Shown here one piece after another: positions 46,536-58,374 of a stretch of 64,000 nucleotides of DNA (positions are counted from its first letter, which is position 1; each line of letters starts with the position of its first letter). The stretch is from Inonotus obliquus. Taxonomy: Eukaryota; Basidiomycota; Agaricomycetes; Hymenochaetales; Hymenochaetaceae. The notes beneath the pieces are model-generated. The model saw only the letters and a list, made by a program, of their open reading frames with translations. It did no database searches and was not told the origin of the DNA. The stretch is taken from positions 1,984,001 to 2,048,000 of the forward strand of contig JAJHTX010000001.1 of the NCBI GenBank assembly GCA_032164295.1, written 5' to 3'. Both the position numbers and the translations under genes were made by a program.

Positions 46536-48742
46536 CTAAGTCTCCATTCCCCAACCCTTACCTCCACTGAGAAACCTGCTTTCAAGGATTTTCTCGAATG
46601 TTGGGCGTTCTGCAAGGTCAATACGGAGGCATGCGCGCACAAGCGCCGCTGCATCGCCTAGTGCGCCACCGCCATCAGCTTCTTCTCCGTCTCGCTCTTT
46701 CCCGTCTCCGCATCGTTCATCTAATGCTATGGAAGCATTACAAAAAGGCGATTCCAGGCCTTCTTGTGCTTCCGCAGCTGTGTTAAATGGGCACTCGCCA
46801 ATGAGGAGGACGAAAGCAACCACCCCAAATGCCCACACATCCTGCTCCTTGCCGTGATATCTCTCCCCTCTCAGAATTTCTGGCCCGGCATAATCAAGAC
46901 TGGAAAGACGCGAGGTAAGAACAAAAAATAACTAATCAGAAAATGCGTGCATACGTTCCGCTGAATGTGTCCCAACCGTTCTTCTTTACAATACCAGAAC
47001 TCCCGAAATCAATTAAAATACAGCTTCCGGGCTTCTTTCCGAGCACGACGTTCTCATCTTTGACATCGCGATGCACTAGATAATTGTATGTTAAAGCAGC
47101 TTGACAAACGCAAACGAGGAAACTGACCAATGCCCTTTGCATGCAAGAATGCCAAAGCATCTGCTATCTGTCCAAGATAACTTCGGATCAGATTAGGAGG
47201 TAGTCCCTGTGGATAACTTTCAACAAGGTCGAAGAGATCTGAGGGTGGCGCTACTCCATCTGGGCCTTTCGTAGGCGTCGTGGAAGGCATAACAAGATAG
47301 TAATAGGGATTATCTTCAAAGAAATCGAGAAGCTGGCATATGTTAGGGTGGCCCTTGACAACTTTGCCTTCTATCCAAGGATCTATATCTTCTTGTGATG
47401 GTGGATACAATCGCGATGGGTCCCAGGGTCGTTTCGGTGGTAATACGTACGACGTTGAAGATATTGAAGACATGACGTAGATCTCTATGGGAATGGTGCC
47501 AAACTTTGGGTGTTTCTTCCAGCAGTCCGCCAATATACGTGATTTTATAATTTGTTTGATAATAATCGGAGGCTACATCACAACAAATCATCAACACGGC
47601 AGGAATATTTCAGATAGGTAGAACCTCACCCCCATAGTACCATCTGGATGCATTTCTCTGGCCCGCTTCACAAGCCCGTAAGCTCCACGGCCAAGGTCTC
47701 CTTCTATTACGAATTCGGATATACTCCTACCTCCAAGAAAAGACTCTTTCTCTTCCGCGGGTGTAGGCGGTCTTGTCGACATCGCACTCAAGAAACTGGA
47801 CTGACTGCCGACACGCTGCAGTCTTGGTGCAATAGAGTCCTGTTCGGATGGAAGATCTATAGAAACCACAGAGAGGCGCCCAGCGATAAGTGATACTCGC
47901 TGCTGAGAGGAACGACGCCGCGGTCTTGGCATAGACGATGAACGCGACAAGGACGGACGTGAGCTGCCTGCCTCACCCGTAAGATTTGGTGAGATGCTAT
48001 CCGGAGTCGATGGCATCGGATGGGGAGAAGCAGAGTGAGGAGAACGTGAGAAGAACGCTTCACTAGAGATAGGTTCTTCTGTAAATACAACGTCGCGCGG
48101 TGGTTCGCCATTAGCGCTGGGTGCGAGGAAACTCGAAGGACGGCTCGGAATGTTGAAATCCGCTCCGGAATATCCATTTGATGCGGGCAAGCCGAAGGAG
48201 CGCGTCCCCTTAGCAGATTCGGGTTCGATGAAGCTCCCTCTGCTAGGAACCTCGTTGTCGAAAGCAGCTTCAGACCGATCATTGTTCTTCTTTCTAGCGC
48301 TCCAGCTATATCCCCCGCCTATAGAGGTGACACCCCAGCTGTTCCCAACGCTGGCTGTGCGGACAAGCTTGTTGCCGACGCTGGACGGAGGCAACCAGTC
48401 TGAATCATCATCGAAGGTGAGGTCAAAAGCAGGGACAGCTAGCATGGAGCCACGGCGGGCGGGAACGTTGTCGATGAGATGGTCCAGCAGGATGCGCGGA
48501 TTCCTCTGGGCTGGGGAAGGCTTTGCAGTATTGAGGGAGTGAGAGTCGAGGGAGCGCCTTCGTTTGCGCAGGGCAGGTGACAGTGCAGTACTAGTATGAG
48601 TGGATTGCAGACTCTGACGCTGCCTTTGTGTGGGAACATTCTTGCAAGGCACGTGCGCGACGACGATCATCTTGGATTTGGTGAGTGCCGTTGCGTCCGC
48701 GGTCATCTGGGCGGATGAACAGGGAGTTGGCACACTGCCCAA
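46536..48742 (-). CDS. PAS-kinase-type serine/threonine protein kinase (PSK1-like), no PAS domain seen
   Basis: N-terminal 340 residues are Ser/Pro/Arg-rich and disordered. The kinase domain starts FVIEGDLGRGAYGLVKRA (Gly loop). After an intron it continues PPIIIKQIIKSRILADCWK (catalytic Lys) and FGTIPIEIYVMSSIS. A kinase-specific insert follows, then HPNICQLLDFFEDNPYYYLV. Catalytic and Mg motifs are VHRDVKDENVVLGKKPG and CILIDFGSSGIVKKNGW, then LDYAGPEILRGERYHGKEQD and WAFGVVAFVLLIGECPFN. The K-x-I-x-K-x-RIL-x-DCW pattern, DVKDENVV and DFGSSG match PAS kinases, which tune carbohydrate flux and translation. I find no PAS fold upstream, though such domains are hard to see by eye. An acidic/Gly-rich insert lies near the end. 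The stop is at 46536. Confidence 0.82.
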
Positions 48743-48991
48743 GCGCGGGTTGAAGGAGGCGAGTGAGTGGTCCGCGTATAAGAAGGAAGATGGAGGGAGC
48801 GTGTTTCAGACTGGAGTCAGGTCGGCGCCTGATATGGACGACAAGACGCCCTATTCTACCTTATCTCCTAGTATTCTATTCAATTTACACATTTAGAATT
48901 CCACACGGCCCACCGCATCCGACACATTACAACAATTTATTCTACAAATGCATTTCCACCTCCATTGTATTCCTACTCGTATGGCGAGCAA

Positions 48992-50568
48992 TTAGCCGTC
49001 GACGCACAAGTCTACAAAGTAGTCGGTCAGTCGTCCAGAGCCAGTCGAATAAGGAGATCCAGACCTTTCGAACGTGTCCAGCGGGGACTCCTTCCCCTTT
49101 CCTTCGTCATCGACAGCTACCTCATCCGCAATCCGAGGCACCCACACGCTTAGCGGACTCTCTCCGCTTTCGTACGATGCTTCCCCGACATACAACAACA
49201 ACCCGTCCGACGATACGGTAATTCGCGCTTCCTTCAGTCGTTTAACGTTGCCAAGTCCACCAGATAGGCTTTGCTCTGGGGTGGAAGAATCGATCGCCAT
49301 TTCTCCTTCCTCACAAGGTACGATGGGCATATTCATTGAGATCACCCGTCCTTCCCGTGCCCTCACAAGCAGCTCGTTAAGAACCATCTCAAAAGGCAGC
49401 GGTGTGATGTAGGGCACCGGAACAAGCGTGGTAGGATAAGGAAATATGTATGTACGTCCCGAGTCTTGAGACGCTGCATGCCCATTCGCTGAGAATGACT
49501 TATGCGATGCGGGAGGGGGCCATAACGGTACTTCCGACAATCGAGTATCACGCCACCAAAATCTGTAAACGTAAACTTAGTCAATGCAAAATAGTAATAA
49601 CGCTACGCAAGGCTCCACCGACCGGAAACTTGCTTCGCATCCTGCAACATCTTGACCCTTCCATCTCACTACATCTAAAACATGAAGGATCCCGTTTAAT
49701 CTCCAGTTCTCGTCCAATATACAGTCGAGGATCGTGTTTGCTGGCAATGGCGAAGGAAACGGACGAAGGATAACTTTTCCCAGCAAGCGAGAACGTAGAA
49801 CTGTGTTTGGGACTACATAAGGATTTACTCAGCAAAGTTCTCGTCCAATCGGAGCTCGCTCACCGATGCCACTCAATCCAGAGTTTTGCATTGTAACGGC
49901 AAGACAGCGTTTACCGACAGGAACTGGTGCCAATCCCACCCAGGCTGTTTCCAGGTCATCCGGTAATCCATCATGAATAGGTGCATGCCCGATGTCGAAC
50001 GACTCGGTCCATAATGTATCTTCTCGCATTTCAAGTAGCTCTGCGTACATGCATTTGTTCGCCCACTTGCTTGGTTTACTCTTGCCTCGACCTTTCCTCT
50101 TCTTCTTTTTTCCCTTCGGTTTCCCCGCATCCACCTCCCCTTGGACAAACGGGGAAGGCGAACGCGAATCGGGGGGAGGATCTGCATCGCTCGGATTGAG
50201 CATCGTAGTGAATTGGGCCACGCCATTCATCGATTGTGACGGGTTGAAAGAAGAATCTTCAACATCTTCCACTTCATCCTCAGAATCGTCTAAACTGAGG
50301 CCAGAAAGCTGATCAAGTTGACGAGAGCAATCTATCTGCTGTGACCGTTTCTGAAATGCGGTCCCGTAAGTCTGCAGCTGTTGGTGATGAGGTGATGAGG
50401 TTGAAGCATACTCGCTTTTGTTCTTCAAGAGCCTGAAGACCAAATTCAGTCTTTGAGTAGATGATAACTTGACTTGTCGCTTACCCGGGCTCGCCTCGCC
50501 TCTTGAGACTGTCTCGCGTCAACTGGCGGCGTCTTGAAATGTTTGCGTCGTTCAGGATACTTGTCCAT
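48992..50568 (-). CDS. SNUPN: Snurportin-1 orthologue (m3G-cap snRNP import adaptor)
   Basis: Carries assembled spliceosomal snRNPs into the nucleus via importin beta. The start at 50568 gives MDKYPERRKHFKTPP, followed by an Arg-rich IBB-like segment split by introns (QSQEARRARALEEQKRLQ). An acidic stretch and a Lys-rich segment (GKKKKRKGRGKSKPSK) come next. The cap-binding domain includes LAPVPVGKRCLAVTMQ, then SRLLGKVILRPFPSPLP, ANTILDCILDENWRLNGILH and VLDVVRWKGQDVAGCEASFR, ending FWWRDTRLSEVPLWPPP. These are the conserved snurportin signatures. The C-terminal part (PLPFEMVLNELLVRAREGR and beyond) is more variable. The stop is at 48992. It is divergent from eL32. Confidence 0.85.
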
Positions 50569-50872
50569 GGTGGTGTAATGCAGGATGCGTGACCATGTCA
50601 CAATCGCACAAGGAAATAGTTTACGTCAGCAACTCATCTACTACTGAACAGAATCTTCCAGTTCCAATTCACAACATCGAGCCAGTTTAACAGACGGTGA
50701 GTTGAATTTCGTGCTGAATTCATGCTGAGTGCGATTGGAAGAGGGATTGCTCTGCTTTCATGTCGAGTTGCGGTATTGGCTGAAGGTGGATTTGAATGGA
50801 TTGAACGACACAGACGTGGATGAACCCCAATGAAGAGTTATACACTGACATCCCTCATCACAGACAACAGCT
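50569..50872. promoter_or_regulatory. Divergent promoter of snurportin and eL32
   Basis: 304 bp shared by the snurportin start (minus) and the eL32 start (plus). No TATA box is seen. Confidence 0.45.
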
Positions 50873-51486
50873 ATGGCTCCCGCAATCCCGATAGTCAAAA
50901 AGCGTACCAAGCGCTTCAAGTGAGTCTGGCTCTTCCCTGTGTCCTGTTTGTCTTGTGTTCATTCACGCTCCTGCTCTCGTACAGACGGCATCAATCGGAC
51001 CGTTACAAGTCAGTGAAGGAGGCATGGCGGAAGCCGAAGGGGATTGATAACAGAGTGCGCCGACGATTCAAGGGTCAGATCGCTATGCCTAAAGTGAGTT
51101 TCTACGTCTTCTGAGGCTGCATTGAATTGTACTTATGAAGTCTACGCGTAGATCGGTTATGGCAGTAACAAGAAGGTTAGACGAGATTCTGCTGGCTTTC
51201 TTCGCGTTCTAAGCATATGGTTTTAGACCCGCCATCTTCTCCCCAATGGCCTCAAGAAGTTCGTTGTATCGAATGTACGGGACGTCGACATCCTCTTGAT
51301 GCACAACAAGAGCTTCGCCGCCGAGATTGCGCACAATGTCAGCAGTCGAAACCGTATCACCATCCTTGAAAAGTTCGTCCTGATTACATCTCTGGTTGAT
51401 CCACTAGTCTTACTTTGGTTCACAGAGCAAAGGCTCTCGGAGTGAAAGTGACAAACCCCGCTGCTCGCCTACGTTCAGAAGAGTAA
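50873..51486 (+). CDS. RPL32: 60S ribosomal protein eL32
   Basis: Large-subunit protein. The start ATG at 50873 gives [20 protein letters not shown], the last residues joined over an intron. Then follow [79 protein letters not shown] and [18 protein letters not shown], with the stop TAA at 51484. Four introns interrupt a short coding region, typical of basidiomycete ribosomal-protein genes. Complete, normal length (about 130 residues). Confidence 0.96.
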
Positions 51487-51780
51487 ACTATATGATACTG
51501 CTTTCATGTTTCGTTCTTTGTATTCATCATATGCATATGCATATCGCATGCCGCATGACTTTAAAGTCATCAAGACAGTCAGATTTTTCGATAGCTGGTC
51601 GAAAGTTCATGAGCTTGAAAACATGTAAACCGGTTCGGTTATCTCCGGCTGTTCGACTGATTTGATACATCATGATGCCTTTCTTGCTTACCTACTGGTT
51701 CTCTCTACATCCTCTTATACGCAATGGCGACTAGGTAGATTTAGATTGAATAAGCTGCGAACGTATTGTGACTGGGCATA

Positions 51781-53156
51781 ATGGATAGATCTGCGACACA
51801 TGCTGGCTCCTGGTACTCGGATCGTGGTATGGATGCACTCAAGAGCGTCTTCTCATTAGAGCTAACAGCAGATAACGCGACCCCTTTCCCGAAGGCGACT
51901 TTTTGGATGCGCAGCTATCCAAATGGCTTAACGACGCACAACCTAGTGAAGAGGAGGACTTCTCCTTTCCCGTCAAGGGTTCGAAGGCAATTATCGCTCC
52001 GTGAGTAGTCACTATGGTTCTCGACGTCCGAGAACCGGTACATGTACTTTCTTAACAACTCTCCCTAGTCACGCGGGTTACTCGTACTCGGGTCCCGCTG
52101 CAGCATGGGCATACAAGAGTATTGATACTATATCAATGTAAGCCCCTCATGTCGTGCAGAAACACCCTCTGAATTGAAACAACCCAGTAAACGGGTCTTC
52201 ATCCTAGGGCCCTCACATCATGTCTATTTGGACGGATGTGCGCTATCGCGTTGTCAAGAATATTCTACTCCGATTGGAAATTTGCCTCTGGACCTTGAAA
52301 GTACGGTCTTTGTTCAATCTCCTTCAGAGTTCAAATTTGGCCGACTGGTGGCAAAATAGCGATTGATGGGCTTCGAAAGACCGGAAATTTTAGAGACATG
52401 GGTCTTAATACTGACGAAGAAGAGCATAGCATTGAAATGCATTTGCCTTATGTGCGAAAAATCTTTGAAGGGTGATACTTGCTTGGTAACTACAGGGGCA
52501 CATGTTGATCTCTTTGCTTAGGATTGACATCAAGATTGTCCCAATCCTTGTGGGAGCAATTAACAAAGAGGGCGAAGAGGCCTTCGGGAAGCTTCTTGCC
52601 CCGTACCTGGCTCGAGAGGACACATTCTGTGTTGTTTCTAGCGATTTCTGTCATTGGTATGTGGTTTCGCTCTGGACTCGTTTAGTCGTTTATATCGGAG
52701 TTGATTTTTCGTCGTAGGGGAACTCGTTTCCAATACACCTTTTACTATCCATCTCCACCGGACAAGTTAGGTATCATCGGAGAGTCTGGCATCCGCCTTT
52801 CGCGATCAAACGTCTCCGCCTCACTCTCGCGCGATTTTCAAATCCACGAATCCATCGCATCGCTCGACCATCAAGCTATGGAACTTCTCACGTTACCCGT
52901 ATCAACTGCGAAGAAAGCTCATGATGCGTTCTCGGAGTATCTGGCCCGGACGAAGAACACGATCTGTGGCCGCCATCCGATTGGGGTACTCCTTGGCGCC
53001 CTAACTGCCCTTGAGAGCGCCGACGATGCAGCCTCCGGCGATGCGGCCAATCCCCGGAAGGCAACCGTGAAATGGGTAAGATACGAGCAAAGCAGCGAGT
53101 GCCGTAACATTGCAGATTCGAGCGTCAGTTATGCAAGCGCATATGTTGTGTTCTAA
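51781..53156 (+). CDS. MEMO1: MEMO1-family protein
   Basis: Member of the Memo/LigB-like fold family, linked in eukaryotes to redox and iron handling, cytoskeleton and signalling; the yeast homologue is Mho1. Exon 1 gives [16 protein letters not shown], joined to [19 protein letters not shown] over a 77-nt intron. Then come [114 protein letters not shown] and [14 protein letters not shown]. The His residues of PHAG and PSHH and the Cys of DFCHW line the metal-like pocket of the family and are all present. The C-terminal WVRYEQSSE and SYASAYVVF are standard. Stop at 53156. Confidence 0.9.
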
Positions 53157-53569
53157 ACTAGCTTCTCAGTGCCTACTTGGACTATTACTAGATCAAGGAG
53201 ATACACGGATGCGGAAGATGAATTAATTTGCAGTTTCATTCTCGAGACGCGCGTATTATTTATGGGAGCTTGTGTTTCCAGGTGCGCGTGGGTTCGACGA
53301 AGGGATGCTCGTATGCTTCGCATAAATTTCAAGTTGACGCCACTCTGTCTGTGGAGCTCGGGTTTGTATGCTGCTCGCATCTCATCCGTGGTCAATTCTG
53401 CGCGCCGATCATTTCCTCGACCTCGCCAACGCATGATCCCGTTCTGCAACCCCACATTTCGTGGGAAAAAAGGCGGCTATCGTGGGACGTCCATCTTTGG
53501 CGCTGATCTCGAACACGTATAAAGCAGACTATGATGAACTCAGCTGTATTCTCGACCTGGTACCAAGAT
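53157..53569. other. Spacer between MEMO1 and GH5 relic
   Basis: About 410 bp with overlapping ORFs in several frames but no recognisable product. It may include the decayed promoter of the GH5 pseudogene. Confidence 0.35.
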
Positions 53570-54545
53570 CAAAAATTGGGACTCTCATTTAAGCTATGGG
53601 TTATTCTCGTCGTTCTCCTCTACTCCTCAAGCTTTGGCCGTCTTGATATTGCAGCTAACTCCTTCGCCGGAAGTAACCTATACTATGCTGCTGACTTGTC
53701 TTCGGAAAATAGAGAAACTCTCCTTCCTCCAGTAAGGACCGAGTAATTCTCAACTTCATCCAGGAATCTCACGTCTTTCATTAAGAGGCATGGAGGACTC
53801 ATGAAATGCTCCGTGTCTGGCTTGATGGTCAGTCGACGGCGACTACGAAGGAATGTGTAATCGGTCCTGGAAATGGTTCACTAATAGCTTAGACACTCGG
53901 GGACGACGATTACTGCTAATCCGGATCTCGAGCCAAATGAAATTGGTCCCTTTGACAAGACTGCGCTCAATTTGCTCGACGACTTTATGGTAGCTTCCCA
54001 TAAGCATAGAATAAAAGTGAGATTTCGATTCTATTCCTCACTCGTGAAAGTTGATGATCAGTATGCATAGTTTCAATGCACACGACGGCGGTGATGTTTA
54101 CGGCGCTCTACATGGTACCGTTCTTCTACGAATGAGAGATTGCGACGTCGCAATCCGATAATCGACTCAGACATGTTCTGAATCATGTGCTTACCATGCT
54201 GAACCGACCTTGGAAAGAGCCTTCAGACTACATCTTCGCGTTCGAGGTTCAGAACGGAGCGATGATAGGTAAGGAAGCTCGTCAGAACTGGTAGGCGAGG
54301 AACTGACGATACGAAAGGCAATGTGACAGAGCCAATACGATCAAGAGAGAGATAGGTGACAACAGCGGCGTGTGTGTGTATCTTTCATATCTATACGATA
54401 TACTGTGTTCATTTTCTTGTTAGATTCTCGTCACCACAGGCGCAGAATTCTTCCTCGATGAACCCGTTCAACCTGATTGGCTTACCTGCGACACCCTCAA
54501 AGCCGTCGCACATTGTAATTTGAGGTGGCCGTTATCTTCTCACTG
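53570..54545 (+). pseudogene. Dead GH5-type glycoside hydrolase (secreted mannanase/glucanase-like)
   Basis: Fragments of a basidiomycete GH5 protein appear in order on the plus strand. A hydrophobic leader (LWVILVVLLYSS) is followed by AANSFAGSNLYYAADLSSE, then LRVWLDGQSTATTKE. Next come TITANPDLEPNEIGPFDKTA with LNLLDDFMVASHKHRIK, SMHSFNAHDGGDVYGALHG, and NRLRHVLNHVLTMLNRPWKE. Further along are YIFAFEVQNGAM, DRANTIKREIGDNSG, and FLDEPVQPDWLTCDTLKAVA. Frameshifts are needed between several blocks, and TGA interrupts the frame at 54133-54135. The acid/base motif, normally F-E-x-Q-N-E, reads FEVQNG, so the catalytic Glu is lost. The second half of the barrel and the nucleophile Glu are absent. 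Clearly non-functional. The family call is by motif pattern; the exact subfamily is uncertain. Confidence 0.75.
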
Positions 54546-54750
54546 TTTTAGTAAATTATATGGTACCTCTGATCTGAATAACCAACGCTATTCTAGTCTA
54601 TTGCGATGATACAGTGTCAATTGGTGGTCCTCCGCATGTATACAAGCACTCTTCCTATGAACCAAGCAAACGTCAACTTCACTGTTAGAATGCGCCTTCA
54701 GATCCAGAATAACTCCGCCGGCACATATCCGCGAGATCTATGGTGTTCCT

Positions 54751-55915
54751 TCACATCCTTGAATTATGGTCAACATCGTTAAATTGAGGTCCGACAGGAT
54801 AGTTCTCCTCCCGTTCGGTGCCAGGTTCTCCTGCATCTTCAACCACCTAGATAAAACACCAGGCAAACAGGTAAAGTAAGTAATAATCTCACCCTGGTGC
54901 AACCAACCCACCTTTCCATCTTTAATCAGAATGTCCTCGAAACCCCAGTCCCTTGAAGCTCCCTTCTGCAGATGATCACCAGAGCTGATCTTGATTGCCT
55001 CATATGCTCCTAATACATCCGTCCTGCCTTGTTTGCGATTCAGAACTGTCAAAGAACAGCACCCTATTCTGAGTGGAAGTTCTCTGTTACCGACTAGCTC
55101 TCTTGTCATGGCGCCAATCGTTGCAGCATGACTAAAGAATATAACTCGTTTGTGCTTGCCCCCAAATCGTCGTTCCATCGCTGCATGGAGGACCGTAAGA
55201 CAACCACCTGCGCGATCGTGTACTTCCTCCACGAGCTCTCCTTTGCGTGATGGATACCATATAGATGACCAGGAAGGATCGATCTGCGGGAAATAAGACT
55301 TGAGCTCATCGGCAGAAGCGGGACGAGGGTGCAATCCTGTATTAGGTTTGGCAGGCGAGTACCATTCGGACAGACCTGTAACAGCTCTTAGCAACACATC
55401 ATGGCCATCAGTATATGCTACTCACCATGTTCCACATATATGGGAAGTCCTAATGCTTCGGAGGTAGGTTCTGCTGTTTGAAGACATCTATCTATGTACT
55501 GAGGTCATCCTTTCATTCCACAATATAGACTTGTAGTGACGCACAGAATGGTGACGAGATTATCGCAGTTGGACGTTCATCCAAAGGTAACGATGCAAGA
55601 TAGTTTGCGAGTTCTTTTGCTTGATCCTATTCTCGTAGTGAGGGAACGGCATACCAACTGATGAAAAAGTGGGTACCTCCCCATACGCCGCAAGAGTGGG
55701 ATCTCGAGGCAAACCAGTTACACTCTTCCTATTCTTCACTTCCTTAAGAGTGCTGTAGGACATAAGAAAGGAGAAATAGACTTGCCAATTTGTCGTGATC
55801 CAATTCATGCGATGTCCTGAAGAAGCGACACAATGTGAGCATGATGAACAAATTGCGATGTAGGCGGTAAGTCGAAAAACAGACCATGTCTAGCGATATA
55901 GATCGTTTCTATCAT
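54751..55915 (-). CDS. Histidine phosphatase superfamily protein (phosphoglycerate-mutase-like, TFIIIC tau55-N type)
   Basis: Branch-1 histidine phosphatase. The start at 55915 gives MIETIYIARHGHRMNWITTN, with the RHG phosphohistidine motif completed across an intron (AGACATG|GTCTG). Then SVTGLPRDPTLAAYGE, LANYLASLPLDERPTAIISS, YRCLQTAEPTSEALGLPIYV, GLSEWYSPAKPNTGLHPRPA, YFPQIDPSWSSIWYPSRKG and VIFFSHAATIGAMTRELVGN (second catalytic His). The best 3' join (AAG|GTGGGT to TCTAG|GTGGTT) gives GKVVEDAGEPGTEREENYP and a stop at 54751; read-through gives an alternative end at 54738. This arrangement resembles the HPase domain of TFIIIC subunit Tfc7 and related fungal proteins; the substrate is unknown. 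A degenerate copy lies downstream. Confidence 0.8.
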
Positions 55916-56958
55916 CTACAATGGCTTGTCTGAGAAATTTGGTGAGGACGTCGTCGATTCTCAAAGCAAAGAGAGACGAAAACGTGTCTCCCTATAAACA
56001 TGTGGGGTTGTTTGCGACAAACAAACAGTAAAACTTGCTTGATTAGGCCCGAGTAGCAGATCGGAAAAAGCAATCTTAATATTTAAAACAAAACGACGAT
56101 TTTGACACAGCCACGATGACTAAAATTCGGACTTTCAATATGCGCAAGCTAAACTACATATGGTAAGTTGATCTGCATAGTTCACGCAATTCTCCCATGT
56201 CCGCCCAGCGAAGCTGGGAACGTACTCACTGGTCTAATTTATGCAGAGCATTTGTGAGATTGTTGATATTACATAATCGTGCCAGCACTGGTAAAATGAA
56301 AGCAATAGTACTGCGGCAGATTAAAGGTAGCATTATATACCACTATCGCCCCTCAGCTCCCTCTTGATCGTATTGGCACTGTCATATCGATGCATTCTTC
56401 TCCCTGAATACATAGCTATCATGAACAGTACTCATGTCCAAGATTAGGAGACTCGCCTCACCTATTGCTTCATTCTCAGCCTCGCTCTTTCCATGGTCGG
56501 ATATGCACATGTTCAAAACGTGTCTGAGTCGGTTATCACTGCATAACAAATTGCGACATCAAATAGTACGCACGCTAATAATCAACCGTCGAATTCGTAT
56601 GCACGAAGGACTAAATCGAAAATCTCGCTTTTATCAAGTTGTTGTTCTGTTCTCCTGGGTACCTAGCATAAGTCGGCGACTAGAGTGTGAACGGTATTGT
56701 CAAAGCTTCAATCTCATTTGGCTCGGTCCGTGAACTCAGTAATCTATGTCCACTGGTGTCCATCGCCTGAGATCCGCTGACTCGGAACTATCTCACAGAC
56801 CGATTTTACATGACTTCGTAGTCGTCGTTGACCACGCACCGGGCCAGACTCGAAGTGCTTGCGTGCCCGCGTTTGCTTTGTTCATCGTGCGCAATGTTTG
56901 CTCAAGTATAGCACGATCCGGCTCCATTGCGCACCCTGACAGCCATCGCCGTCACTAG
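55916..56958. other. Gene-poor spacer
   Basis: About 1.04 kb upstream of the histidine phosphatase gene with only short ORFs (for example 56434-56733 plus and 56746-56958 plus). I recognise no product, repeat or RNA. It separates the two copies of a local duplication. Confidence 0.35.
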
Positions 56959-57033
56959 ACTCTTGTCACTATACGCCCTTCCTCGACGAATCCGTTCAAT
57001 ATGAGTGGCTTTAACTGCGGCACCGTCGAATGT
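56959..57033 (+). pseudogene. GH5 relic fragment, second copy
   Basis: About 75 bp that aligns with the GH5 relic at 54423-54505. Both contain a CTTGTCAC-type strand followed by FLDE(P/S)VQ and a WL/TCDT-like segment. Here the frame is broken by TAA right after the Trp codon. It lies directly before the histidine phosphatase relic, in the same order and orientation as in the first copy. Confidence 0.6.
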
Positions 57034-57089
57034 TTTCACGAAACATGTCTACGGTATACCTTCACTACGGTCCACACGGTGCAATAAGG

Positions 57090-57917
57090 TAGTCTTGGCT
57101 CTTGCTCTTGCTCGGTGCCAGATACTCCTGGTTCCTCCTGGTTCCTTGGTCAGCTAGAATCACACCAGACAAATAGATTGAATGAGTAAACATTCTGTTA
57201 TTCCAACACACTGGACTTACCTTCCCATCATTGATCACATCGTCTTCGAGAACATCATCTCTCGAAGCCCCCTCCTACAGATGGTCACCGGAGCCAAGCT
57301 TGGCTGCTTTATATGCTCCTGTTACATCCATCCGGTCGTATTTGCGATTCAGAACAGTACCCTATGCTGAGTGGAGGTTCTCTATCCCCAACTAGCTCTC
57401 TAGTCAGCACGACTGAAGAATGTAACTCGCCTGTGCTTGTCCCCAGACCGCTGTTCCATTGCTGCAGAGCTTGAAGACAACCACCTGCGCGATCGCGGAC
57501 TTCCTCCACGGACACTCCATTTCGGTATGGGTACCATACATAAGACCAGGAAGGATCGATTTGCGGAAAGTGGGACTTGAGCTCATTGGCGGAGGCGAGA
57601 TGCAATCCTGTACTAGTGACTCGTGACTCGTGAGGGAAATGTGATGGTAAGTGACGGGAAAAACATGTTCACCACCTGCTCTTCCGCAAGGCTGGGATCG
57701 ATCTTGTGGTATTTCAGTCACACTCATCTGGGTCATCTCATTATTCGACTTCATTAGAAATGCCAGAGGCCATGAGTTTAGGAGAAAAAGACTTGCTATT
57801 TCGTTGTGTACATACGATGTCCCAGAGAAGCCGACATATAAACGTGGGATGAGTATGTTATGATATAGTTAGCAGGGCGAAGCATTGACCATATCTGGCG
57901 ATATATGTCGTTCCCAT
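57090..57917 (-). pseudogene. Degenerate histidine phosphatase copy
   Basis: Matches the intact histidine phosphatase gene at 54751-55915 piece by piece but is heavily decayed. Its ATG region at 57917 reads MGTTYIARYG, so the RHG active-site His has become Tyr. Recognisable blocks include SANELKSHFPQIDPSW, VWYPYRNGVSVEEVRDRA and GCLQALQQWNSGLG. The second catalytic motif (FFSHAAT in the intact gene) is lost by deletion, leaving LTRELVGDREPPL. Several frameshifts and missing exons rule out a working enzyme. It probably arose by segmental duplication together with the GH5 fragment next to it. Confidence 0.8.
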
Positions 57918-58374
57918 CATCCAGTGACGATAACTTGTCTGAAGGCGTCGTTGTCAATCAAAGATGAAGCTAGGTTTTTCGAGGAAGGGTATGAGAATGC
58001 GATCTTGGTTGTGATTAATATCAATGTCCGGATCTGGTGATGGTCATACAGTCTGAGACATCAAAGCCACGTTTGCAAGTATTTTCCTCAATGTAGTCCA
58101 GCAGAAAGAATCAAATAATTCAAGATTTTAATGAGGAGTTGCTGCAACTTGAAATTCTGGGCGTCCCCTCCGACCAGCCCTAAACATCTCATCGCTCACA
58201 TGATGCAGACTACGCAAACAGCAGTAAATAAACATCTTGCTCAACGCGTGCGTCTCATTCATTCCAAAACCCTACTCATCCACAATCTTATATCCAATAT
58301 TCGCATAACCACGTACGTCGCGTCCAGCGTGGCTCCGAGTTTGCGGCTTATCTTACCACTGACTTCGTTAGATT
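57918..58374. other. Intergenic, upstream of PP2A scaffold gene
   Basis: 457 bp, AT-rich, presumably the promoter and 5' UTR of the PP2A scaffold gene. Nothing else is visible. Confidence 0.4.
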
